From: Actinomycetota bacterium
GTDB taxonomy: Bacteria > Actinomycetota > Actinomycetes > Streptosporangiales > Streptosporangiaceae
Length of the DNA: 11,574 nucleotides
NCBI GenBank assembly: GCA_003541285.1
Contig: DPMS01000683.1
Coordinates: 1 to 11,574, forward strand
Direction of reading: 5' to 3'
In this document: piece after piece, positions 1-5,588 of the stretch
Position numbering within the stretch: the first letter of the stretch is position 1
How the letters are laid out: every line of letters begins with the position of its first letter
Notes under the pieces: model-generated
The model's database searches: none
The model's input: only the letters and a program-made list of their open reading frames with translations
What the model was told of the DNA's origin: nothing
Translations under genes and position numbers: made by a program

Positions 1-201
1 ATCGGGATCGAGCCTCGCAATAGCCAGATTGAACTGGTTGGTCTTGCGGCTCATGTCATGTAGCCGTCCGGCTTCCTCGCGCGGGCGGAGCCGGACATCC
101 AGCTTCACGCCCAGCGCCCGCACATATTCGACCGGATCGGCCACGGCGCGGGAGGACGGGGCGGCCCGGGCAGGGATTGCTCCGGCGCAAACAGTATGTA
201 A
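1..201 (-). pseudogene. 5'-truncated remnant of an FkbH-like HAD-superfamily gene
   Basis: Read on the minus strand, the open frame below about base 201 ends at the window edge with VEYVRALGVKLDV, then a short Arg-rich stretch, then RKTNQFNLAIARLDPD. The KTNQFNL motif after a 'short helix, LG, beta strand' segment is a hallmark of FkbH-type HAD-IIIC proteins, which load glyceryl or similar acyl groups onto carrier proteins; it lies near the end of the HAD domain. The catalytic HAD motifs that should precede it are absent. Upstream the frame meets two stops (TGA at 204-202, TAA at 210-208) and then the divergent gene at 212. There is no good start or ribosome binding site; a GTG at 144-142 is the only plausible in-frame start. 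I infer a gene remnant rather than a working gene. Its 3' part lies outside the window, so a short functional variant cannot be excluded. Confidence 0.55.
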
Positions 202-213
202 TCATAATTACAT
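196..213. promoter_or_regulatory. Perfect AT-rich inverted repeat overlapping a start codon
   Basis: The arms ATGTAAT (196-202) and ATTACAT (207-213) are perfect inverted copies around CATA. In a roughly 70% GC context this A/T-rich dyad stands out. It covers the first two bases of the ATG at 212-214 and the likely -10 region of that gene. No Shine-Dalgarno sequence precedes the ATG, which fits a leaderless transcript. A repressor bound here would block transcription directly. Because the downstream protein looks like a DNA-binding protein, autoregulation is a reasonable inference. Confidence 0.5.
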
Positions 214-820
214 GAGTACAGAGAAGCGGGGCTCGCAGGGTCATCAAGTTGAGCAGATACGGGGCTGGTTCACCGGCCGCCTGCCTGACACCTGGTTCAC
301 AGCCGCACCGGAGATCCTGGTCGACCGGGAGGAGATCACGATCATCGGGCACCTGCCGTCGGCGGCGCCCGCGGGAGCGGAACAGGCAAGGACAGGCACT
401 GACGCTGAGGGCGCCGAGGCGACCACGGTGAGCGAGGGTTCGGCGGCACGGTCGGAGGCCGAGACCGACGCCATGGCTCTTGGCCGCAGCCGGCGGTTCC
501 GGGAGGAGACCCGCGACGCGCGGATCGAGATCGCCCGGGAGGCAGAGCACACGTTCGGCCGCAAGGTGTCCTGGGGCGTGGTCTGCGAGAACCGGAAAGT
601 GATGTTCACCACACTCTCGGTCCCGGTGATGACCCGGCTCCGCCAGTCTGAGCGGCGGGTGCTCGACACGCTGGTGGACGCCGGGGTGGCCCGCAGCCGT
701 AGCGACGCGCTCGCCTGGTGCGTGCGTCTCGTCGGCGAGCACGAGGACTCCTGGCTGTCCGACTTGCGGGAGGCACTTCACCGTGTCGAGCAGGTGCGGG
801 CGGAGGGTCCGCGCGCGTGA
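212..820 (+). CDS. Conserved actinobacterial protein with probable C-terminal ribbon-helix-helix segment
   Basis: Encodes 202 residues. I chose the ATG at 212 because conserved-looking sequence (MSTEKRG, then VEQIRGWFTGRLPDTWF) begins here and upstream codons look non-coding. Residues 13-50 form a small N-terminal module ending in an EITIIGHLP strand. Residues 51-90 are an Ala/Glu/Thr-rich, probably disordered linker. Residues about 95-130 (RRFREETRDARIEIAREAEHTFGRKVSW) are mostly helical and basic. Residues 131-175 show a beta strand (MFTTLSVPV), a helix (about 145-157) and a second helix opened by SRSDAL. That is the order seen in ribbon-helix-helix DNA-binding proteins. From memory, similar proteins of unknown function occur widely in Streptomyces and relatives. 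No catalytic motif is visible. The AT-rich dyad over its start fits an autoregulated DNA-binding protein, but the function is not established. Confidence 0.75.
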   Translation: MSTEKRGSQGHQVEQIRGWFTGRLPDTWFTAAPEILVDREEITIIGHLPSAAPAGAEQARTGTDAEGAEATTVSEGSAARSEAETDAMALGRSRRFREETRDARIEIAREAEHTFGRKVSWGVVCENRKVMFTTLSVPVMTRLRQSERRVLDTLVDAGVARSRSDALAWCVRLVGEHEDSWLSDLREALHRVEQVRAEGPRA

Positions 821-842
821 CCAGCTTCACAATGCCGCCAGC

Positions 843-870
843 GGTTTAAACCAAAGGTCTAAACCAAAGG
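843..870. promoter_or_regulatory. Tandem GntR/HutC-type operator-like sites
   Basis: GGTTTAAACC (843-852, perfect palindrome) and GGTCTAAACC (856-865) lie 13 bases apart, inside a direct repeat of TAAACCAAAGG (847-857 and 860-870). Both cores fit GTNTANAC, the consensus known for HutC-subfamily GntR regulators, and the second resembles DasR-type sites (TGGTCTAGACCA). They lie between the gene ending at 820 and the PEPCK gene starting at 1181, so carbon-source control of PEPCK is plausible. The distance to the PEPCK start (about 315 bases) is long, and no GntR gene lies in the window. Confidence 0.45.
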
Positions 871-1166
871 CTCCTGAAAACGCCTCCGGTGGCGTCCGGC
901 AACCGCGAATGTGGGTTTTCCCTTGCCAGGCCGGACGATTGTTTCCCCCTTCTCCCAAAGCATCCAGCCGCTCCGTGCCCCGGTAACAGCGCGGTCGGCC
1001 GGGCATCGCCCCGGCCGTGTCACGCCGTGGCGAGGCAGAACTGCCCTGCCGGCCGCAATTGATCGGGCCACGCCTGGGTACATTCCCCAGATCCCGCAGC
1101 GCAGGGTGCTGATGACCCGTGCGCGGCGGCAGGCAGGCCCGGGTGGAGCGTGCGAGAGGCGCGCCC

Positions 1167-1175
1167 AGGAGGAGG
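1167..1175 (+). promoter_or_regulatory. Strong ribosome binding site fixing the PEPCK start
   Basis: AGGAGGAGG followed by five bases (ATCAC) and GTG at 1181. This decides the start codon against several in-frame starts further upstream. Confidence 0.85.
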
Positions 1176-1180
1176 ATCAC

Positions 1181-2719
1181 GTGGCGCACGAAGTAAACGC
1201 GGCAAAGGTGGAGTGGAATCCAACCGCGGAGCGTCTTCGCGAGCTAGCGGAGAAAATGCCGAACGCTGTGGTCACTCAGTTTGGCAATGTGGCGGTGAAG
1301 GCGAAGGTGGACTCCCGCAGCACAAGGTCGACCTACATCGTCGAGGACTCGACCAATGCCACCAGGCAAACGATGACTCGGACGGAATTCGACCGCATCG
1401 CGGCGATGCAGGAGGCCTACATCGCCGACAGCCACATGGTGGTCGTGGACGGCTACATCGGAGCGGATCCGGAGTTCCGCACCCGGGGGCGGCTGATCAT
1501 GGAAGCGGCCAACGCGAACGTGGCTGGCATGCAGCGGCAGCTGTACTACCCGGTCGGCGATGACTACGACCCGGCGACCTGGGAGCCGGACACCACCGTC
1601 ATCTACACACCGAATCTGCCTGCTGCGGGCTACCCGGACGACCGCGTCATTGCCGTTGACCTCAACAGCAACATCACCCGCGTGCTGAACTCCGACTACT
1701 TCGGTGAGTCGAAGAAGGGCGGCCTGCGGATGTGGAACAACATCGTGTTCAACCGCGGCGGGCTCGCACTGCACGCCGGATGCAAGGTCATGCCCGACAT
1801 CGGCGGGCGGGCCCGGGCGCTGCTGATCGTCGGCCTGTCGGGGACCGGCAAGACGACGACCACCTTCACCACCCAGCTGGGCAGCAAGCCCGCCCAGGAC
1901 GACTTCATCGCGCTCATGCCCGGTGGCCAGGTCCACGCCACCGAGAACGGCTGCTTCGCCAAGACCTTCGGGCTGGATCCCGAGTTCGAGCCGGCCATCT
2001 ACCACGCGACCACCAAGCCGGACGCCTACCTGGAGAACGTCTCGGTGGACGAGACGGGGACGGTGGACTTCTTCGACACCTCCTACACCAAGAACGGCCG
2101 CACTACCTGGCCGTTCTCCTACGTGGACCCGTGGGCGGCCAACGAGATCCCGCCCGCCGAGTTCCTGCTCATCCTCAACCGGAACGAGAACATCGTCCCC
2201 GGGGTGGCCCGCCTGGACCGCGCCCAGGCCGCGGCCTACTTCATGCTGGGCGAGACCACCGGCACATCCGCGGGTGGCAAGGAAGAAGAGGGCAAGTTCC
2301 TGCGCGTCCCCGGCACCAACCCGTTCTTCCCGCGCGACATGTCCGACATGGGCAACCGGATGCTGGAACTGCTCGACAGCCACGAGCTGAAGGTGTTCGT
2401 GCTCAACACCGGCCGCGTGGGCGGCGGTGACGAGCACGAAGGATCCAAGAAGCTCACCATCCCTGACTCGTCCGCCATCGTGCAGGCGATCGTGGAGGAC
2501 ACGATCACCTGGACCACCGACCCTGACTTCGGGTACGAGATCGCCGAAGCGGTTCCCGGGGTCGGGGACATCGAACTCCTCCAGCCGCGCCGGCTGTACG
2601 AGCGGCAGGGCCGGATAGGCGAATACGAGGCGATGGTGACCCGGATGAAGCGGGAGCGCCGGGCGTACCTGACGTCTTTCACCGGCCTCGACGAGGCCAT
2701 CGTCAAGTCGATCGGCTGA
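1181..2719 (+). CDS. pckA: ATP-type phosphoenolpyruvate carboxykinase, divergent form
   Basis: Encodes 512 residues (the family usually has about 525-540). It should convert oxaloacetate and ATP to phosphoenolpyruvate, CO2 and ADP in gluconeogenesis, in the cytoplasm. The P-loop GLSGTGKTT (218-226) is the ATP-type kinase motif, unlike the FPSACGKTN loop of GTP enzymes. By remembered alignment with the E. coli enzyme, R46 (in SRSTRSTYIV), K178/K179 (ESKKGG), H198 (ALHAG), D240/D241 (QDDF) and R307 (KNGRTTWP) match substrate, metal and nucleotide residues R65, K212/K213, H232, D268/D269 and R333. The segment ENGCFAK replaces the usual EGGCYAK. The region around E. coli R449 is strongly altered: an acidic SAGGKEEEGKF insert precedes FLRVPGTNPFF. 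The GTG start follows a strong ribosome binding site. The gene stands alone and ends at a hairpin. ATP-type PEPCK is not the usual type in high-GC actinobacteria, so this is a divergent branch; activity is likely but unproven. Confidence 0.9.
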   Translation: MAHEVNAAKVEWNPTAERLRELAEKMPNAVVTQFGNVAVKAKVDSRSTRSTYIVEDSTNATRQTMTRTEFDRIAAMQEAYIADSHMVVVDGYIGADPEFRTRGRLIMEAANANVAGMQRQLYYPVGDDYDPATWEPDTTVIYTPNLPAAGYPDDRVIAVDLNSNITRVLNSDYFGESKKGGLRMWNNIVFNRGGLALHAGCKVMPDIGGRARALLIVGLSGTGKTTTTFTTQLGSKPAQDDFIALMPGGQVHATENGCFAKTFGLDPEFEPAIYHATTKPDAYLENVSVDETGTVDFFDTSYTKNGRTTWPFSYVDPWAANEIPPAEFLLILNRNENIVPGVARLDRAQAAAYFMLGETTGTSAGGKEEEGKFLRVPGTNPFFPRDMSDMGNRMLELLDSHELKVFVLNTGRVGGGDEHEGSKKLTIPDSSAIVQAIVEDTITWTTDPDFGYEIAEAVPGVGDIELLQPRRLYERQGRIGEYEAMVTRMKRERRAYLTSFTGLDEAIVKSIG

Positions 2720-2738
2720 CCCGCCGGACGTCTGGCAT

Positions 2739-2783
2739 AACGGCTCTCAAGCCCCGGCCGCGTACCGGGGCTTGAGAGCCGTT
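2739..2783 (+). terminator. Strong hairpin terminator after the PEPCK gene
   Basis: A perfect 19-bp stem, with arms 2739-2757 (AACGGCTCTCAAGCCCCGG) and 2765-2783, closes on a 7-base loop (CCGCGTA). It starts 19 bases after the stop codon. There is no T-run after it, as is common for actinobacterial terminators, so the fold could also act as a 3'-end stabiliser. Because both arms are perfect it would fold equally well in the opposite direction. Confidence 0.85.
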
Positions 2784-3095
2784 GGCCATCTGGCCATGAG
2801 TAACCCTGGCGCAGGGCAGGGGTTCCTGACATGGCACGATGGTCGGTGCTGGCCAAAGCCCACCAGGCGGGCCGGCCGCCGGGACGTGAGCTGTCACGTT
2901 CCCGGCCCGATCGATGACATCCTTGGATACGGTGCTCAGGGAGGCAGGCGACGCGGCCCCGCCCGCCTCAGCCCGCCCAGCGTCAGGGCCCTCACCCAGG
3001 TGCTAGCCGCGGATCCGGCCCCGTCACGGCGGTCGCAGGCAGCACACGGTGGCAATGGTCCGGCGGCAGGATGGCAGAGCGGAGAGAGGGTGCGG
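2784..3095 (+). other. Leader region upstream of the cis-prenyltransferase gene
   Basis: A 312-base gap with no convincing gene, although the downstream frame stays open through it. It contains a hairpin-capable dyad (2879-2905, listed separately), a TANNNT-type -10 candidate TACGGT (2928-2933) without a clear -35, and the ribosome binding sequence GGAGAGAGG (3081-3089). Nothing else is recognised. Confidence 0.35.
2879..2905. promoter_or_regulatory. Bulged inverted repeat upstream of the cis-prenyltransferase gene
   Basis: CCGGGACGTGA (2879-2889) pairs with TCACGT-T-CCCGG (2894-2905) around a GCTG loop, giving an 11-bp stem with one bulged T. The core ACGTGA-GCTG-TCACGT looks like a dyad operator. 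It ends 22 bases before the -10 candidate at 2928, so it would lie near a -35 region. Whether it works as DNA or RNA cannot be told from the sequence. Confidence 0.35.
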
Positions 3096-3857
3096 ATGGG
3101 GTTTCGCGATCTCGTCTACCGGCTGTATGAGCGGAGGCTGGAAGCGTCGCTGGCCGGGCTTTCGATTCCCCGGCACGTCGGGGTGATCCTCGACGGCAAC
3201 CGGAGGTGGGCCCGGTGGGCGGGCCTCGCTGACGTCAGTGACGGCCACCAGAAGGGCGCCGACCACATCTTCGAACTGATCGGCTGGTGCCGTCAGGCCG
3301 GTGTCGAGGTGGTCACTCTCTGGCTGCTTTCCACCGACAACCTCGCCCGCCCGTCCGCCGAGGTCGAAGCCCTGCTGCGGATCATCGAGAGCACCGTGCG
3401 GGAACTGGTCGCACAGGGCTGGCACGTCAAGCCGGTGGGGGCGCTCGACCTGCTGCCGGTGGAGACGGCCCAGATCCTCAAGGACGCCGCCGAGGCCACG
3501 GCGGCCAACCCGGGGCTGCTGGTGAACGTGGCGGTCGGCTACGGCGGCAGGCGCGAGATCGCGGACGCTGTCCGCTCGCTGCTGCACGACCACGCCACCA
3601 AGGGCACCACCATCGAGGAACTGGCCGAGATCCTCGACGTGGAACACATTGCCGACCATCTCTACACGGCGGGCCTGCCCGACCCCGACCTGGTGATCAG
3701 GACCTCGGGGGAGCAGCGCCTGGGCGGGTTCATGCTCTGGCAGAGCGTGCACTCGGAGTACTACTTCTGCGACGCCTACTGGCCCGCCTTCCGCCGGGTC
3801 GACTTCCTGCGCGCCCTGCGCTCGTACGCCGCGCGGCACCGGCGGATCGGCTCCTGA
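3096..3857 (+). CDS. Short-chain (Z)-isoprenyl diphosphate synthase, Rv1086-like cis-prenyltransferase
   Basis: Encodes 253 residues, close to the 262 of M. tuberculosis Rv1086, which it resembles along its whole length. Family members condense isopentenyl diphosphate with an allylic diphosphate; Rv1086 makes omega,E,Z-farnesyl diphosphate, the precursor of the decaprenyl phosphate carrier for cell-wall polymers. Visible motifs are DGNRRWAR (D33 is the catalytic Asp), LLSTDN (77-82), VAVGYGGRREI, and a C-terminal IRTSGEQRL followed by WPAFRRVDFLRAL. L77 sits where E. coli UppS has A69 and Rv1086 has L84; a bulky residue there limits chain length, so a C15 product is predicted. STDN replaces the usual STEN. 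The ATG at 3096 lies six bases after GGAGAGAGG; a GTG at 3090 is a less likely alternative. It is followed after 256 bases by the PhoH gene. Confidence 0.9.
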   Translation: MGFRDLVYRLYERRLEASLAGLSIPRHVGVILDGNRRWARWAGLADVSDGHQKGADHIFELIGWCRQAGVEVVTLWLLSTDNLARPSAEVEALLRIIESTVRELVAQGWHVKPVGALDLLPVETAQILKDAAEATAANPGLLVNVAVGYGGRREIADAVRSLLHDHATKGTTIEELAEILDVEHIADHLYTAGLPDPDLVIRTSGEQRLGGFMLWQSVHSEYYFCDAYWPAFRRVDFLRALRSYAARHRRIGS

Positions 3858-3878
3858 TCTCCTGGGACCCGCCCGGAG

Positions 3879-3894
3879 TGTGACGCATCGCACA
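3879..3894. promoter_or_regulatory. CRP-like binding site upstream of the PhoH gene
   Basis: TGTGA-CGCATC-GCACA differs at one position from the CRP-family consensus TGTGA-N6-TCACA. That consensus is shared by E. coli CRP, M. tuberculosis Rv3676 and corynebacterial GlxR. It lies 22 bases after the cis-prenyltransferase stop. Relative to the -10 candidate at 3923-3928 its centre would be near -48, a sensible place for an activator. A single 16-base match can arise by chance. Confidence 0.45.
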
Positions 3895-3903
3895 GGTACT
3901 TCC

Positions 3904-3928
3904 GGGACGCGTCCCCCACGGGTACCGT
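3904..3928 (+). promoter_or_regulatory. Perfect palindrome and -10 element, putative PhoH promoter
   Basis: GGGACGCGTCCC (3904-3915) is a perfect 12-base palindrome. Eight bases further is TACCGT (3923-3928), which fits the actinobacterial -10 pattern TANNNT. A start of transcription near 3935 would give a leader of about 180 bases. The palindrome would lie between the -35 and -10 elements, where a bound protein could repress. The same GGTACCGT octamer recurs just before the glycosyltransferase start at 5589. Confidence 0.35.
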
Positions 3929-4007
3929 CAGAGCTGGATGGGCGGTGCGTCGCCGCCCGCCGGGAAGGCCCTCGACATCCTCGAGCTTGTTGTCCTGGCA
4001 CACAGGC

Positions 4008-4058
4008 GAGACGAGCGAAGGGCCGGCGACCGGCCTTTCGCGGGCCGGTCCCGGTCTC
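4008..4058 (+). promoter_or_regulatory. Structured PhoH leader with two mutually exclusive hairpins
   Basis: Hairpin A: GCGAAGGGCCGG (4015-4026) pairs with CCGGCCTTTCGC (4030-4041) over a CGA loop, 12 pairs including one G-U. Hairpin B: GACCGGCC (4028-4035) pairs with GGCCGGTC (4043-4050) over a 7-base loop. Both use 4030-4035, so they exclude each other. GAGAC (4008-4012) and GTCTC (4054-4058) could close the whole element. It ends 45 bases before the ribosome binding site of the PhoH gene. This is the layout of an attenuator or riboswitch-like switch, although it matches no riboswitch class I know. GC-rich DNA forms such pairings by chance more often, which limits confidence. Confidence 0.4.
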
Positions 4059-4113
4059 ATCGACACGACTGTGTCCAAACGCGGCGCCTACCCCGGCGCC
4101 CAAGGGAGAACGA

Positions 4114-5493
4114 GTGGCCAGTTCTTCTGTCCGCCGCCGCTCATCGCGGCAAAGCAGCACCCGCAGCGACACCGACAGCACCGGAGCAGCCAGCTCCCGG
4201 CGCACGTATGTCCTGGACACCAGCGTCCTGCTTGCCGACCCGGCGGCCATCGGCCGGTTCGCTGAGCATCGCGTGGTCCTGCCCGTCGTGGTCATCACCG
4301 AACTGGAGGCCAAACGCCACCATCCCGAACTGGGTTACTTCGCCCGCCAGGCCCTGCGGCATCTGGACGACCTGCGGATCGAATACGGGCGGCTCGACGC
4401 CGACCTGCCGGTCGGTGACCTGGGCGGGACCGTCCGGGTCGAGCTGAACCATGCCGACCCGCAGGTGCTGCCGCCCGGCTTCCGGCTCGGTGACAACGAC
4501 ACGCGCATACTGTCGGTCGCGTGCAGTCTTGCTGCCGAAGGGGACGACGTGGTCCTGGTCAGCAAGGATCTGCCGCTGCGGGTGAAGGCGGCATCCATCG
4601 GGCTGACCGCCCAGGAGTACCGCGCTGAACTGCCTCCCGACTCCGGCTGGACCGGGATGGCCGAACTCGACCTCACCGGTGCCGAGATCGACGAGCTGTA
4701 CGAGACCGGGAAGCTTGACCTGCCGGCCGCCCGGGAACTGCCCTGTCACACCGGGCTGGTGCTCTCCGCGGGCTCGGTCGGGGGGTGCAGCGCGCTCGGC
4801 CGGGTCCTGCCGGACAAGTCGGTCAAGCTGGTCCGGGGCGACCGGGAGGCATTCGGGCTGCGGGGCCGCAGCGCTGAACAACGGGTCGCGCTCGATCTGC
4901 TGCTCGATCCCGACATCGGGATCATCTCGCTGGGCGGGCGGGCTGGCACCGGCAAATCCGCCCTCGCGCTGTGCTCAGGCCTGGAGGCGGTGATGGACCG
5001 GCGCCAGCACCGGAAGGTGGTGGTGTTCCGCCCGCTGTACGCGGTGGGCGGCCAGGAACTCGGGTACCTGCCGGGCTCAGAGGCGGACAAGATGAATCCG
5101 TGGGCACAGGCGGTCTACGACACCCTGTCCGCCGTGACGACCCAGGACGTCATCGACGAGGTGCTGGCCAGGGACATGTTCGAGGTGCTGCCGCTCACCC
5201 ACATCCGGGGCCGTTCGCTGCACGACTCGTTCGTGATCGTGGACGAGGCGCAGTCGCTGGAGCGCGGTGTGCTGCTCACTGTGCTGTCGCGGATCGGTGC
5301 GGGCTCGCGGGTAGTGCTCACCCATGACATCGCACAGCGTGACAACCTGCGGGTGGGCAGGCACGACGGCGTGGTGGCGGTGATCGAGAAACTCAAGGGC
5401 CACCCGCTGTTCGCGCACGTGACCCTGGTCCGTTCCGAGCGGTCCCCGATCGCCGCGCTGGTGACCGAGATGCTGGAGGACTCCGGACTGTAG
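4114..5493 (+). CDS. phoH2: PIN-PhoH protein: predicted RNase fused to PhoH-type ATPase/helicase
   Basis: Encodes 459 residues and closely resembles M. tuberculosis PhoH2 (Rv1095, 433 residues), which is known as an ATP-dependent RNA helicase with RNase activity. Residues 1-31 are a Ser/Arg/Thr-rich, probably disordered tail. The PIN nuclease domain (about 32-160) has an acidic set compatible with metal binding: D35 (YVLDTSVLL), E63 (ITELEAKRHH), D127/D129 (GDNDTRIL) and D152 (VSKDLPLR). The PhoH ATPase domain (about 245-455) has Walker A GRAGTGKS (275-282) and Walker B FVIVDEAQ with D377/E378, followed by LTHDIAQRDNLRVGRHDG. The GTG start at 4114 is set by GGGAG (4104-4108) five bases upstream. 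In mycobacteria a small antitoxin gene (phoAT) precedes phoH2; I could not recognise one here. The upstream gap instead carries a CRP-like site and a structured leader. The call is secure; the RNA target is unknown. Confidence 0.93.
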   Translation: MASSSVRRRSSRQSSTRSDTDSTGAASSRRTYVLDTSVLLADPAAIGRFAEHRVVLPVVVITELEAKRHHPELGYFARQALRHLDDLRIEYGRLDADLPVGDLGGTVRVELNHADPQVLPPGFRLGDNDTRILSVACSLAAEGDDVVLVSKDLPLRVKAASIGLTAQEYRAELPPDSGWTGMAELDLTGAEIDELYETGKLDLPAARELPCHTGLVLSAGSVGGCSALGRVLPDKSVKLVRGDREAFGLRGRSAEQRVALDLLLDPDIGIISLGGRAGTGKSALALCSGLEAVMDRRQHRKVVVFRPLYAVGGQELGYLPGSEADKMNPWAQAVYDTLSAVTTQDVIDEVLARDMFEVLPLTHIRGRSLHDSFVIVDEAQSLERGVLLTVLSRIGAGSRVVLTHDIAQRDNLRVGRHDGVVAVIEKLKGHPLFAHVTLVRSERSPIAALVTEMLEDSGL

Positions 5494-5543
5494 TTCAGTA
5501 ACGACAACGTGTAGCCAGTAGGCAAAACGCGCTTACCTGGCAG

Positions 5544-5588
5544 GTTGCGGTCACGGTGCGGCCCTCGGCGCGGTACCGTGACCGCAAC
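5544..5588. promoter_or_regulatory. Perfect 14-bp inverted repeat abutting the start codon of the GT2 gene
   Basis: GTTGCGGTCACGGT (5544-5557) and its exact inverse ACCGTGACCGCAAC (5575-5588) flank a 17-base spacer. The right arm ends directly before the ATG at 5589. TACCGT (5574-5579), a possible -10 box, lies almost wholly in the right arm, and the left arm falls where a -35 region would be. As DNA it could be an operator bound by a dimer or tetramer. As RNA it would be a stable stem at the base of the start codon. It is unlikely to be a terminator of the PhoH gene, which ended 50 bases earlier, though that cannot be ruled out. Confidence 0.6.

Larger units (their letters stand above)
821..1180. 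other. Intergenic region upstream of the PEPCK gene
   Basis: A 360-base gap without a convincing gene. Its left part (843-870) carries the tandem operator-like sites listed separately, and the right end carries the PEPCK ribosome binding site. A weak promoter candidate is TTGATC (1059-1064) with TACATT (1079-1084), but the 14-base spacer is short, so only the TACATT -10 element deserves weight. The open frame running through this stretch into the PEPCK gene has non-coding composition. No terminator for the preceding gene was recognised. Confidence 0.4.

Noticed and set aside
843..865. DasR binding site proper
   Set aside because: The second site resembles the DasR consensus but differs at the centre and flanks. 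I keep the wider HutC-type label.
881..895. Small stem (ACGCC/GGCGT) as terminator of the gene ending at 820
   Set aside because: Only five pairs and no T-run, too weak to call.
911..1180. N-terminal extension of the PEPCK frame by 90 codons
   Set aside because: The composition is unlike coding sequence and the strong ribosome binding site at 1167-1175 points to GTG 1181, which also gives a normal family length.
1244..2437. 397-codon minus-strand open frame opposite the PEPCK gene
   Set aside because: The protein is rich in Val/Gly/His/Arg with no recognisable motif, while the opposite strand encodes a clear enzyme. Long antisense frames are expected in DNA this GC-rich.
3940..3958. GGGCGG/CCGCCC stem in the phoH2 leader as part of a c-di-AMP riboswitch
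   Set aside because: The stem is short and none of the conserved ydaO-type consensus segments is visible.
3938..4265. Small frames overlapping the phoH2 start as a possible phoAT-type antitoxin gene
   Set aside because: Mycobacterial phoH2 has such a partner, but the frames here lack a good ribosome binding site and look like shadows of the leader and phoH2; I could not recognise antitoxin sequence.
3024..4313. 429-codon minus-strand frame across the cis-prenyltransferase and phoH2 genes
   Set aside because: It spans two genes and their regulatory gap, with low-complexity Arg/Pro/Gly composition, so it is a composition artefact.
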